The notes beneath the pieces were generated by a model. That model was given only the letters and a program-made list of their open reading frames with translations. It did not search any database and was not told the origin of the DNA. A stretch of 64,000 nucleotides of DNA from Halorhabdus utahensis DSM 12940 (GTDB taxonomy: Archaea > Halobacteriota > Halobacteria > Halobacteriales > Haloarculaceae), in assembly GCF_000023945.1 (NCBI RefSeq), contig NC_013158.1, forward strand, positions 62,001 to 126,000. Reading direction: 5' to 3'. The position numbers and the translations under genes are program-made. The first letter of the stretch is position 1; each line of letters opens with the position of its first letter. Of this stretch, positions 16,597 through 25,456 are shown one piece after another.

Positions 16597-17979
16597 ATGG
16601 ACGAGGCGATCGAGTTCGGTACTGACGGCTGGCGCGCAGAACTTTCCGAGTTTACGTCACCCCGCGTTTCCATGGTCGCACAGGGGATCGCCGATTATCT
16701 CAGGGAGGAAGCCGATCACGCCGGCGGCACGGTCGCTGTCGGCTACGACGCCCGCGATACCTCGCCCGGGTTCGCGGCGGACGTCACGGAAGTCCTGACT
16801 ACCAACGGGTTCGACGTCACGCTGTCAGAGCGTGACTGTCCGACCCCCGTAGTGGCCTGGACCATTCAAGACCGGAATCTCGCCGGTGCAGTCATGATCA
16901 CCGCCTCACACAACCCACCGCGGTACAACGGCATCAAGTTCATCCCGGACGACGGTGCGCCCGCGCTCCCGGAAGTCACCGAGGCGATCGAATCGCGGCT
17001 CCGTGAGCCCGAGGCACTCCCGGCTGACGAACACGGCGTCTACCGGGAAGACGACTTCGTGACGCCGTATTTCGAGGACGTCCTCGTCATGATGGACGCC
17101 CACCTGACCGGGATCGATGTCGTCTACGACGGCATGCACGGGAGCGGGCGCGGCGTGACCGACGAGTTGCTGGAGATGGCCAAAGCGGACGTCCATCGAA
17201 TCCGGTGTGACTACAATCCGACGTTCGGCGGTTCCTCACCCGAACCGTCAGCCGAGAACCTCGAAGCGCTCGTCGAAACAGTCGAGGAACGCGACGCCGA
17301 CATCGGGATCGCCAACGACGGCGACGCGGATCGCCTCGCCGTCGTGACCCCCGAGCGCGGCTTCCTGAACGAGAACCTGTTTTTCGCCGCGCTGTACGAC
17401 TATCTGCTCGAATACAACGACGGGCCGGCAATTCGATCGGTTTCGACGACCTTCCTGATCGACCGGATCGCCGACGCCCACGGCGAGGATGTCTACGAGA
17501 CGCCGGTCGGATTCAAGTGGGTCGCCCAGGCGATGGCCGAACACGACGCGCTGATCGGCGGCGAAGAGAGCGGCGGGTTTTCGATTCGCGACCACGTCCG
17601 CGAGAAGGACGGCGTGTTGATGGCGCTGCTCGCGGCCGTAATGACGGCCGAACGGCCGATCGACGATCGGATCGACGACATTCTCGAAACCCACGGCGAG
17701 GTCCACCAGGATCGTCGGAGTATCGAGTGCCCTGATGACCGGAAGGAACCCGTCGTCGACGAACTCGAATCACAGTTACCGGACACCGTCGCCGGTGTTG
17801 CCGTCGAACGCGTCAACGACGCCGATGGGTTCAAGATCCTGCTTGCGGACGGCTCCTGGCTGCTGGTCCGTCCGAGCGGGACGGAGCCGAAACTCCGCGT
17901 CTACGCGGAGGCCGACAGTCCGGACCGGATCGACACGCTGCTGGATGCTGGCGTCGACCTGGTCGAACCGCTGGTCTGA
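16597..17979 (+). CDS. Phosphoglucomutase/phosphomannomutase family protein
   Basis: 460 residues, the standard length for the alpha-D-phosphohexomutase superfamily. MITASHNPPRYNGIKF (about residues 100-115) contains the phosphorylated catalytic serine. GIANDGDADRLAV is the magnesium loop, GGEESGGFSI is the sugar-binding loop and VRPSGTEPKLRVYAE is the phosphate-binding loop in domain 4. It interconverts hexose 1- and 6-phosphates for glycan or glycogen-like pathways; glucosamine, mannose and glucose specificity cannot be separated by eye. The ATG at 16597 is preferred over an upstream frame opening at 16549. Confidence 0.9.
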   Translation: MDEAIEFGTDGWRAELSEFTSPRVSMVAQGIADYLREEADHAGGTVAVGYDARDTSPGFAADVTEVLTTNGFDVTLSERDCPTPVVAWTIQDRNLAGAVMITASHNPPRYNGIKFIPDDGAPALPEVTEAIESRLREPEALPADEHGVYREDDFVTPYFEDVLVMMDAHLTGIDVVYDGMHGSGRGVTDELLEMAKADVHRIRCDYNPTFGGSSPEPSAENLEALVETVEERDADIGIANDGDADRLAVVTPERGFLNENLFFAALYDYLLEYNDGPAIRSVSTTFLIDRIADAHGEDVYETPVGFKWVAQAMAEHDALIGGEESGGFSIRDHVREKDGVLMALLAAVMTAERPIDDRIDDILETHGEVHQDRRSIECPDDRKEPVVDELESQLPDTVAGVAVERVNDADGFKILLADGSWLLVRPSGTEPKLRVYAEADSPDRIDTLLDAGVDLVEPLV

Positions 17980-17998
17980 GACGGTCGAGTTACGTCGC

Positions 17999-18445
17999 TT
18001 ATTCCGGTTCGATTTCGAGATGCTGACAATGTTTTGCCTCGGCATCGTAGCAGTCCGGACACTCGGGGCGACGCTCGACGTATCGGGTTAACCGGGCGGC
18101 GACGTCATCGCTGAGCGCGTGTTCGAGACGGCACGCCTCGTCGTGAAAGCCGTCGGTCACGTCCAGCCCCTCGACGAGGAATCGCTCGATGAGGCAGTGC
18201 TTGGCGAGCAGATCTCTGGCCTGTTCGGTCCCCCGCTCCGTGAGTTCAGCACCCCTGCGCTTCTGGTATTCGAGAAGATCCTGTTCCTGCAGCCGCGAGA
18301 GCATCTGCGTGACGCTGGGCGGCGAGACGCCGAGTCGATCCGCGATCGCGCCGGTTCGCGCCGCCTCGCCGTCCCGCGAGAGGAGGTATATCTCCTTGAG
18401 ATACATCTCCACGCTCTCGCTCGTGGCGGACTCGCTGTGATGGCT
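17999..18445 (-). CDS. DtxR/MntR-family metal-dependent transcriptional regulator
   Basis: 149 residues from a GTG at 18445 (VSHHSESATSESVEMYLKEI). The winged HTH reads RTGAIADRLGVSPPSVTQML followed by QEQDLLEYQKRRGAELTERG. The dimerisation/metal domain includes IERFLVEGLDVTDGFHDEAC and HALSDDVAARL, as in IdeR/MntR/SirR proteins. The tail ends in a Cys/His cluster (ECPDCYDAEAKHCQHLE) that could bind metal. It probably represses iron or manganese uptake genes elsewhere. It is divergent from the metE pair; the roughly 170 bp between them are AT-rich and probably carry both promoters. Confidence 0.85.
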   Translation of the reverse strand, partial: SHHSESATSESVEMYLKEIYLLSRDGEAARTGAIADRLGVSPPSVTQMLSRLQEQDLLEYQKRRGAELTERGTEQARDLLAKHCLIERFLVEGLDVTDGFHDEACRLEHALSDDVAARLTRYVERRPECPDCYDAEAKHCQHLEIEPE

Positions 18446-18619
18446 CACAATTGTTCCCGCTACACGACGAATGGAGAAATACTCACCGCTCCCCACAACT
18501 GTGTCGCTGGACCGTTTCTTCGAAAGCGTTCCCGTAGGGTCATTCCCGGCCCGTATATTACTATAGGGCATTTTCATGAATAGGAAATATTAAGCCTCGT
18601 CATTTCTTACCCCGGGGTA

Positions 18620-19609
18620 ATGACACAGGTGGTAGCGACTACGACCGGACTGTATCCCCTGCCGGACTGGGCGAAAGACGAGTTGGCCAACTTGAAAGGC
18701 CACCAACGGAGCGACCTGATCGACGGGTCGGAAGGCGAAGCAATCGTTTCGACCTACGAGGCGGCACGCGAAGACGTGATCGAGGCCCAGCAATCTGCAG
18801 GGCTAGACCGGATCGTCGAGGGCCAGCTCCGGTGGGACGACATGCTCGCGCACCCGCTTTCGGTTCACGATGCCGTCGAGACCCGCGGGATCGTCCGCTA
18901 TTACGACAACAACAACTTCTATCGCGAGCCGGTCGTCGAGGACGAACTCACGTTCGACGGCGACATCGGCGCGGAACTCGACGCCGCGGCCGCGTTCGTC
19001 GACGATGGGCTGCAGGCGGTTCTCCCCGGCCCGTACTCCCTCGCCGACCTCGCGACTGACGAGTTTTACGGCGACGAGGCCGCCTTCCTCGACGCGATCG
19101 GGGACTTCCTCGCCGAGGAGGCCGGTGCGTTCCCCGAGGTCGAGACGCTGTTCCTGCTGGAGCCGTCGCTCGTGACCGAGCCGCCGGCCGATGGCGGTGA
19201 ACACGCCAGCGAAGCCATCGATACCGTCGCAAGCGCGATCGATGCCGACGTCGTCGTCCAGACGTACTGGGGCGCACTCGAGGAGAAAGTCTACGCCTAC
19301 CTCCTCGACGCCGACATCGACGCCGTCGGTCACGACCTCGTCACCGACCACGAGGGGGCGATCACAAACGTCAACGAGTACGGGACGACCGACGACGTTG
19401 CGCTGGGGCTGGTCGACGGCCAGAACACGCTCGTCGAGACGCCCGCGGAGATCCGCGAACGTATCGAGTGGTTCCTTGCGGAGACAACCAACGACTTCGA
19501 GACGGTGTATGCCACGCCGAACACCGAGTTGCTGTATCTGCCCGACAACAAGTTCGAGGCCAAACTCGACGCACTGGCCGCAGCCACAACGGAGGCGATC
19601 GACCAATGA
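18620..19609 (+). CDS. MetE-like protein without zinc ligands (methionine synthase paralogue)
   Basis: 329 residues with the fold of the core cobalamin-independent methionine synthase: N-terminal TTTGLYPLPDWAK, then GQLRWDDMLAHPL and PGPYSLADLATDEFYGD. Comparing it with the next gene, the zinc ligands are missing: VQTYWGALE replaces LHVCYGDYS, and YATPNTELLYLP replaces SPDCGVKLLPRE. It therefore cannot activate homocysteine thiol by the known mechanism. It overlaps the next gene by four bases (ATGA), which suggests a two-subunit or regulatory arrangement. A TATA-like AAATATTAAG lies at 18585-18595. Confidence 0.85.
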   Translation: MTQVVATTTGLYPLPDWAKDELANLKGHQRSDLIDGSEGEAIVSTYEAAREDVIEAQQSAGLDRIVEGQLRWDDMLAHPLSVHDAVETRGIVRYYDNNNFYREPVVEDELTFDGDIGAELDAAAAFVDDGLQAVLPGPYSLADLATDEFYGDEAAFLDAIGDFLAEEAGAFPEVETLFLLEPSLVTEPPADGGEHASEAIDTVASAIDADVVVQTYWGALEEKVYAYLLDADIDAVGHDLVTDHEGAITNVNEYGTTDDVALGLVDGQNTLVETPAEIRERIEWFLAETTNDFETVYATPNTELLYLPDNKFEAKLDALAAATTEAIDQ

Positions 19610-20658
19610 GCGACACACGCGAACAGTTCCGACCGGACGACCACGACAACGACCACTTCCTGCTGACGACCGTCGTCGGCTCCTACCCGAAACCGGAATG
19701 GCACGATCGCGCCCGGGAACTGTTCGAGGCCGAAGACACCGGCTTCGACGAGGACGACTGGGAAGAATCCAAAGACGATGCCTCCCGCGTCATCACCCAC
19801 GAGCACGAACGCGCGGGCATCGACGTCGTCACCGACGGCGAGATGCGGCGCAACGAGATGGTCGAGTACTTCGCCCACCGGATCGACGGCTACGAGTTCA
19901 ACGGCCGCGTGAAGGTCTGGGGCCACAATTACTTCGATAAGCCAAGCGTCGTCGAACCGGTCGAGTACGACCAGCAATGGCTCGTCGAGGAGTTCAAGTT
20001 CACCGACGAGGTCGCCGACGTGCCGGTGAAGGTTCCGATCACCGGGCCCTACACGCTGGCGTCCTGGAGTTTCAACGAGGCCTACGACTCGGAGGCCGAA
20101 CTCGCCTACGACCTCGCGGACCTCGTCAACGAAGAGATCGAGGCCTTGGTCGAGGCCGGCGCGCGATACATCCAGATCGACGAACCCGCGCTGGCAACGA
20201 CACCCGACGATCACGCGATCGTGGGAGAGGCGCTTGAACACATCGTTGAAGACGTGCCCGATGAGGTCCGCCTCGGACTGCACGTCTGTTACGGTGATTA
20301 CTCGCGGATCTACCCCGAGATCCTGGAGTTCCCCGTCGAGGAGTTCGACCTCGAACTCGCCAACGGCGACTTCGAGCAGATCGGCGTGTTCAAAGAACAC
20401 GAGTTCACCAAGGACTTCGCACTGGGGGTCGTCGACGTTCACGACACCGAGGTCGAATCCGTCGCCGAGATCAAGGAAAACATCAAGAAAGGACTAGAAG
20501 TCGTCCCGCCCGAGCGACTGACCGTCTCGCCGGACTGCGGCGTGAAACTTCTGCCCCGTGAGGTGGCCTACGAGAAGATGGCCAACCTCACGACCGCCGC
20601 CCGCGAGATCGAAGCCGAACTCGACGCTGGTGAAATCGACGTCCCGGCTTGCGAATGA
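19606..20658 (+). CDS. Core methionine synthase (MetE C-terminal type)
   Basis: 350 residues from the ATG that overlaps the previous stop. TTVVGSYPKPEWHDRAR opens the barrel, VVTDGEMRRNEMVEYFA follows, and the zinc site is visible as LGLHVCYGDYS (His and Cys) plus SPDCGVKLLPRE (Cys). It transfers a methyl group to homocysteine to form methionine. Only the catalytic barrel is present, without the long N-terminal domain of bacterial MetE, as in archaeal core enzymes that use a methylated cofactor or corrinoid. The methyl donor is not known here. Confidence 0.9.
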   Translation: MSDTREQFRPDDHDNDHFLLTTVVGSYPKPEWHDRARELFEAEDTGFDEDDWEESKDDASRVITHEHERAGIDVVTDGEMRRNEMVEYFAHRIDGYEFNGRVKVWGHNYFDKPSVVEPVEYDQQWLVEEFKFTDEVADVPVKVPITGPYTLASWSFNEAYDSEAELAYDLADLVNEEIEALVEAGARYIQIDEPALATTPDDHAIVGEALEHIVEDVPDEVRLGLHVCYGDYSRIYPEILEFPVEEFDLELANGDFEQIGVFKEHEFTKDFALGVVDVHDTEVESVAEIKENIKKGLEVVPPERLTVSPDCGVKLLPREVAYEKMANLTTAAREIEAELDAGEIDVPACE

Positions 20659-20772
20659 TCCCGCCGCAGTGAGTGCCGACTCGAGAACGGCCGTCCGATT
20701 GCGAACCCGATGCAGTTATTTCGCCGACCCACAGATTGAACAAGTGTCGGAGAAAACCATCATCTGTAATAT

Positions 20773-21213
20773 ATGGTCGAACAGGAGGTGAACGGCGCTA
20801 CGCACACCTGGCCATATCGACCGCGGAATGTCGGTGGCACACTGCTCGCCGCTGTCCCCGTCGTGCATGTCGCGGCTCGGGCCGGCGTGGAGCCACCGGT
20901 GATCGGATTCGGGATGCTTGCCGTTGGCGGTCTTCTCGTGGTGATTTCACGGTTCGAACGAACGCTTCGGCCGTTTGCCGTCGGGATACTTCTCACCGGA
21001 ATGAGCGTGTTTCTCCAGGCAAGCTTGGACGGTGCCGGTGTCGAGCGGGCAACGATCTTTCTGGGACTGTTCGGGGTCGTTCTCGTGGTCAGCGAAACGA
21101 GTCCGGTTCGTCACATCAGCCGCCGTATCAATGAACGGATCGACCCGTACGTCGAGGCTGCGGGAACTCGGCTCGGCCGCTGGCTCGCACCTCTCCTGTC
21201 CAGACTGAGTTAG
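20773..21213 (+). CDS. Four-helix membrane protein of unknown function
   Basis: 146 residues. Hydrophobic segments at about residues 20-35, 44-57, 68-85 and 92-105 are followed by a polar C-terminal helix (RHISRRINERIDPYVEAAGT). The start ATG is 115 bp after metE. No motif is recognised. The arginine-rich loop after the last helix suggests the tail is cytoplasmic. Confidence 0.65.
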   Translation: MVEQEVNGATHTWPYRPRNVGGTLLAAVPVVHVAARAGVEPPVIGFGMLAVGGLLVVISRFERTLRPFAVGILLTGMSVFLQASLDGAGVERATIFLGLFGVVLVVSETSPVRHISRRINERIDPYVEAAGTRLGRWLAPLLSRLS

Positions 21214-21233
21214 GACGGGAACGGGGGACCGGA

Positions 21234-21707
21234 TCATTCCGCTTCGACCGTCTCGATCGCCCGCTTGCCGATCTCGATCACGTCACTCGGGAGTCGGTCG
21301 CTCGCCGCGTCGAGGTCGGCCGGCGAGAACCACTCCCAGGCGTCGGCTGGCGCTTCGCCATCCCCGGGCCCAATATTTCGGCTGTCGGCTTCGCCATAGA
21401 AAATGAAGTCGACGTGCTGGTGGCCGACCTCGCCGTCGTGGACGTTGATGTCCTCAAGCAGGAAATGCTGGGGCTGGGGGATACTCTCGACCGTTGATGA
21501 GGTAATGTCCTCCTGTGGTGCGAGGAGGTCGACGTCGAGTCCGAGCTCTTCCCGGGTTTCCCGCTTCGCCGCAACGTGGGGGAGTTCGTCGCGATCGATG
21601 TGCCCGCCGGGCGGGAGCCACATGTCCAATTTCTCGTGGTCGTGTAGTGCCGTCTCGCCGTCGTGAACGACGTAGACGGTCGCGACGAAATGACGCGTTG
21701 TCTCCAT
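21234..21707 (-). CDS. NUDIX hydrolase
   Basis: 157 residues. The NUDIX box is complete: GGHIDRDELPHVAAKRETRE followed by ELGLDV fits GX5EX7REUXEEXGU. The N-terminal TTRHFVATVYVVHDGETAL and the KLDMWLPPGGH block place it near the NTP/ADP-sugar-like hydrolases with a late HVDFIFYGEADS strand. It hydrolyses a nucleoside diphosphate linked to an unknown group. It is convergent with the membrane protein that ends at 21213. Confidence 0.9.
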   Translation of the reverse strand: METTRHFVATVYVVHDGETALHDHEKLDMWLPPGGHIDRDELPHVAAKRETREELGLDVDLLAPQEDITSSTVESIPQPQHFLLEDINVHDGEVGHQHVDFIFYGEADSRNIGPGDGEAPADAWEWFSPADLDAASDRLPSDVIEIGKRAIETVEAE

Positions 21708-21787
21708 GGACGCCTTCGAGAACGGGCCGGAGTTGAACCTGCCGAAACGCGTGAGTTGCGAAAATGTGACTGCGTAGCTGACGGTCC

Positions 21788-22759
21788 TCAGGCCGTCCGG
21801 ATGTCCTGTTTGGCTTCCAGCAGTTCGTGATACCGGTTGCGGATCGTGACCTCGGAGATGTTCGCGACCTCGCTGACCTCGTTTTGCGTTACCTTCTCGT
21901 TTGCCAGCAACGAGGCCGCGTAGATCGCAGCCGCGGCGAGGCCGACCGGACTTTTCCCGGAATGGACTCCCTCCTGCTTTGCGTTCTCCAGGAGATCACG
22001 GGCGTGTCGCTCGGCTTCCTCCGTGAGTTCGAGATCCGAGGCGAACCGCGGGACGTAACTCGTCGGGTCCGCGGGCTTGACTTCCAGTTTCAGTTCGCGG
22101 ACGACGTATCGATACGTCCGGGCGACTTCGTCTTTCTCCACTCGCGAGACGTTGTCGATTTCGTCGAGGCTACGCGGGTTGCCGGCCTGGCGGGCGGCCG
22201 CATAGAGCGATGCGGTGGCGACGCCCTCGATGGAGCGTCCGGGGAGGAGGTTCTCGTCCAGCGCACGGCGATAGATCACACTTGCCGTCTCGCGAACGTT
22301 CTCGGGGAGACCAAGCGCGCTTGCCATGCGGTCGATCTCGCCGAGGGCCTGCTTGAGATTGCGCTCTTTGGAATCGCGGGTTCGGAAGCGCTCGTTCCAG
22401 GTGCGCAACCGCTGCATTTTCTCGCGCTGGCGCGAGGACAGGGAGTTGCCGTAGGCATCCTTGTCCTGCCAGCCGATGTTCGTCGAGAGTCCCTTGTCGT
22501 GCATCATGTTCGTCGTCGGTGCACCGACACGGGACTTCTGGTCCTTCTCGGCGGCGTCGAACGCCCGCCACTCGGGGCCGGGATCGATCTCGTCCTCCTC
22601 GACGACGAGGCCACACTCACCACACACCGTCTCGCCGCGCTCGGAATCCGTTACCAGGCCGCCACCGCACTCCGGACAGACGTCCGTCTTTGTTTCCTCG
22701 TCGGTGGTACTCTCGCGCTGATTCGCTCTCTCGTGGCTTCTGAGGGTCGTATCTGACAT
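21788..22759 (-). CDS. tfb: Transcription initiation factor IIB (TFB)
   Basis: 323 residues from the ATG MSDTTLRSHERANQRE. The same frame is open for another 740 bp upstream, but that is antisense to gatC/gatA. An N-terminal zinc ribbon (CPECGGG...CGECGLVVEE), the B-reader segment GPEWRAFDAAEKDQKSRVGA, then two cyclin repeats (about 130-215 and 225-315) are visible; each repeat keeps the AAAIYAAS / ATASLYAAARQ helix. It recruits RNA polymerase to TBP-TATA complexes. Haloarchaea have several TFBs; this one has all elements needed for general function. Confidence 0.95.
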   Translation of the reverse strand: MSDTTLRSHERANQRESTTDEETKTDVCPECGGGLVTDSERGETVCGECGLVVEEDEIDPGPEWRAFDAAEKDQKSRVGAPTTNMMHDKGLSTNIGWQDKDAYGNSLSSRQREKMQRLRTWNERFRTRDSKERNLKQALGEIDRMASALGLPENVRETASVIYRRALDENLLPGRSIEGVATASLYAAARQAGNPRSLDEIDNVSRVEKDEVARTYRYVVRELKLEVKPADPTSYVPRFASDLELTEEAERHARDLLENAKQEGVHSGKSPVGLAAAAIYAASLLANEKVTQNEVSEVANISEVTIRNRYHELLEAKQDIRTA

Positions 22760-22928
22760 TGGTCGATTACGTGACGGGCACAGAGCCCGGAGAACACTGT
22801 CACTCAAATCCGTCTTTTTTCTCTGAGACCTTAAATTCTTTGGTCGACCAAAACCTTGCCTTTGCGGAGAGACAAACGCTGCCCGGGGTTTCGAAACCCT
22901 TAGTGGGAATCCCGCATTCACCTCAGCC

Positions 22929-23207
22929 ATGAGTGAATCGGCCGTCGATCCCGATGAGGTCGAACACGTCGCTGACCTCGCGCGGGTGAATCTGGATCCC
23001 GAAGAGCGCGAGCGCTTCACCGAGCAGTTCGCCGATATCCTGTCGTCTTTCGAGACGCTCGACGAGGTTCCCGAGGTCGAACCTGCGTCGGAGTTGACCA
23101 ACGTCATGCGCCCCGACGAGGTCGAAACGAGTCTCGACCAGGACGAAGCACTGGAGAACGCCCCGGACCGCGAGGATGGGTTCTTCAAAGGGCCACGCGT
23201 CTCATGA
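22929..23207 (+). CDS. gatC: Aspartyl/glutamyl-tRNA amidotransferase subunit C
   Basis: 92 residues. VEHVADLARVNLDPEERERF is the canonical GatC N-terminal helix, followed by FADILSSFETLDEVPEVEP and the C-terminal RPDEVETSLDQDEALENAP. It holds GatA and GatB together in the complex that converts Glu-tRNA(Gln) and Asp-tRNA(Asn) to the amidated forms. It overlaps gatA by four bases. It is divergent from tfb across about 170 bp. Confidence 0.95.
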   Translation: MSESAVDPDEVEHVADLARVNLDPEERERFTEQFADILSSFETLDEVPEVEPASELTNVMRPDEVETSLDQDEALENAPDREDGFFKGPRVS

Positions 23208-24508
23208 GCTACAACGCCTACATCACTGAAGAGACGATCGAGGGCGATGGCGACGGCCCGCTCGCGGGTCGAACTGTCGCTGTCAAGGACAACATCTCGA
23301 CGGATGGCGTTCGGACGACCGCCGGCTCGGCAATGCTCGCCGAGTACGTCCCGCCGTACGACGCCACCGTGGTCGAGCGCCTGACGGACGCCGGGGCGAC
23401 GATCCCCGGCAAGACCAACATGGACGAGTTCGGGATGGGGACGACCACGGAGACCTCCGCGTTCGGGCCGACCGAGAACCCCGCCGCCAAAGGCCACGTC
23501 CCCGGTGGATCATCCGGAGGATCCGCGGCTGCCGTCGCCGCCGGCGAGGCCGATCTCGCACTCGGTAGCGACACGGGCGGTTCGGTCCGGTGTCCGGCCG
23601 CCTTCACGGGCACAGTTGGGATCAAACCGACCTACGGACTGGTCTCGCGATACGGCTTGATCGCCTACGCCAACTCCTTAGAGCAGATCGGCCCGATCGC
23701 CCCTTCCGTCGAGGAGGCGGCCGAACTGCTCGAAGTCATCGCCGCTCCCGACGAGAACGATGCGACGACGCGGGCCGCTCACGAGGAAATCGGTGGCGAA
23801 AACCCCGATGACATGCGCGAGTATTCCTTTGCCGACGCAGCAGACGGCGACGTCGACGGGCTTGAGATCGGGGTTCCCACGGAACTGCTCGACGGAGCCG
23901 ACGAGGACGTCGTCGAGACGTTCTGGGACGCCATCGACGAGCTGGAATCGCAAGGCGCGAGTTACCACGAGGTCGACCTGCCGTCGGTCGAACACGCCGT
24001 CGAGGCCTACTACGTCATCGCGATGAGCGAGGCGTCCTCGAACCTCGCGCGCTTCGACGGCGTCCGGTACGGCCCGACGCCCGACTACGAGGGCAACTGG
24101 AACGAGGAGTACGCGAAGGTTCGCGAGGAGGGCTTCGGCGAGGAGGTCAAGCGGCGGATCCTGCTGGGGACCTACGCGCTCTCCGCGGGCTATCACGACA
24201 AGTACTACAAGAAAGCCCAGGACGCCCGCGCGTGGGTCAAACAAGACTTCGATTCGGCACTCGAAGACGCCGACGTCCTCGCGTCGCCGACGATGCCCGT
24301 CCCGCCGATGGAACGCGGCGAGAGCCTGGACGATCCGCTCACGATGTACCTCGCCGACGCTAACACGACGCCGGTCAACCTCGCGAACCTGCCCGCCATT
24401 TCGGTGCCAGCGGGCGAGACGAGCGACGGGCTTCCGGTGGGACTGCAGTTGATCGGTCCCGCGTTCGGCGAGCGCGCGATCATTCGGGCCGGCAGTGCGC
24501 TGGCGTAG
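23204..24508 (+). CDS. gatA: Glutamyl-tRNA(Gln) amidotransferase subunit A
   Basis: 434 residues of the amidase-signature family. The Ser-cisSer-Lys triad is visible: Lys in AVKDNISTDGV (residues 25-35), the cis-Ser and the nucleophilic Ser in VPGGSSGGSAAAVAAGE and LGSDTGGSVRCPAAF. It liberates ammonia from glutamine for tRNA amidation with GatB and GatC. Slightly shorter than bacterial GatA (about 480), as usual in haloarchaea. gatB is not in the window. Confidence 0.96.
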   Translation: MSYNAYITEETIEGDGDGPLAGRTVAVKDNISTDGVRTTAGSAMLAEYVPPYDATVVERLTDAGATIPGKTNMDEFGMGTTTETSAFGPTENPAAKGHVPGGSSGGSAAAVAAGEADLALGSDTGGSVRCPAAFTGTVGIKPTYGLVSRYGLIAYANSLEQIGPIAPSVEEAAELLEVIAAPDENDATTRAAHEEIGGENPDDMREYSFADAADGDVDGLEIGVPTELLDGADEDVVETFWDAIDELESQGASYHEVDLPSVEHAVEAYYVIAMSEASSNLARFDGVRYGPTPDYEGNWNEEYAKVREEGFGEEVKRRILLGTYALSAGYHDKYYKKAQDARAWVKQDFDSALEDADVLASPTMPVPPMERGESLDDPLTMYLADANTTPVNLANLPAISVPAGETSDGLPVGLQLIGPAFGERAIIRAGSALA

Positions 24509-24614
24509 TCAAGGAATCGCGATTGATTCGGCGGGTCATCGATCTTTCTCAGAACGAGTTTGTTATAACACACAAATTCTATACTATAGTCTTTCGAACT
24601 GATGATCAGTTTGG

Positions 24615-25043
24615 ATGTCTGGCCAACGTACTACCTCACGTCGAAAGGCCCTGCGAGGAATCGGTGCAACATTCCTATCCAGCGGCGTCGCAGGCTGTGT
24701 TTTCAGTGACGGCACCACTCGTGGGTTGGAACCGCTGATCATTCGCAATACAAAAGAAACGCCGATCAACGTGACTGTGACATTTCTCGACTGTGGAGTC
24801 AGAGTCGACCCGAACGAACCACAGACACTGACAGTATCTCCGGGAGAGGAAGAGTCAATCACGAACGTTGTACGTAACTCCGGGACGTGTCCGGTAAAAG
24901 TGAATGTACAGAACGGAACGACAGAGACCTACGACTGGAATGTCAATGAATTGGCGCTGTTCGTCATCGTCCAAGACAATGGGCTATCGTTCGAAATGGA
25001 AGATAAGTCTAGGTATCATACGTCAACTGAGATAGCGAATTGA
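24615..25043 (+). CDS. Tat-exported lipoprotein, unknown function (first of a pair)
   Basis: 142 residues. The N-terminus SRRKALRGIGATFLSSGVAG ends in a cysteine and is a twin-arginine signal with a lipobox (GVAGC), so the mature protein is probably lipid-anchored outside the cell. The mature part looks like an immunoglobulin-like beta sandwich (NTKETPINVTVTFLDCGVRV, SPGEEESITNVVRNSGTCPV) with a conserved cysteine pair. The gene and its surroundings are less GC-rich than neighbours. It is similar in plan to the next gene. Confidence 0.7.
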   Translation: MSGQRTTSRRKALRGIGATFLSSGVAGCVFSDGTTRGLEPLIIRNTKETPINVTVTFLDCGVRVDPNEPQTLTVSPGEEESITNVVRNSGTCPVKVNVQNGTTETYDWNVNELALFVIVQDNGLSFEMEDKSRYHTSTEIAN

Positions 25044-25071
25044 TGCAAGAAACGCCGGTTCTCTAGTTGAG

Positions 25072-25443
25072 ATGGAAACGAGCCTTTCACGTCGAAAGAT
25101 ATTACAGGCAAGTGGAGTTATCGCTGCGCCCGTCGCTGCTGGTTGTGTTTTCTACGAACAGAGAGGGCCGACGGACGTGACCGTATACAACGAACGGGAG
25201 GGGGAGGTTGCGGCGACAGTGCGATTCGTCGACTGTTCGATCACTGACGAACTGACCAAGACAGCGTCGGTTGCCGCCGGCAGCAAGCACACGTTCAACC
25301 ATGTCGTCAAAGAACAATCCGGGACCTGCACGATCGCGGTCGAAACGGGGGGAGGGTTGACGGACAGGTTTGACTGGCAAGTGGGGGAGAGTACCCTCGA
25401 CGTTCGAATCTACGAGAACGAAATCGAGCTCTCACCGAAATGA
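25072..25443 (+). CDS. Tat-exported lipoprotein, unknown function (second of a pair)
   Basis: 123 residues. SRRKILQASGVIAAPVAAGC is a twin-arginine signal with a lipobox cysteine. The mature part repeats the plan of the preceding protein: VTVYNEREGEVAATVRFVDC matches ITVTF-LDC, followed by HVVKEQSGTCTIAVE and a final DWQVGESTLDVRIYENEIEL. The two genes lie 28 bp apart and probably arose by duplication. They may be surface-exposed binding proteins; ligand unknown. Confidence 0.7.
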   Translation: METSLSRRKILQASGVIAAPVAAGCVFYEQRGPTDVTVYNEREGEVAATVRFVDCSITDELTKTASVAAGSKHTFNHVVKEQSGTCTIAVETGGGLTDRFDWQVGESTLDVRIYENEIELSPK

Positions 25444-25456
25444 TGTCTCCTCGCGT

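Noticed and set aside
22760-23497. N-terminal extension of TFB by nearly 250 residues
   Set aside because: The extension is antisense to gatC and gatA; the normal TFB start with zinc ribbon is at 22759.
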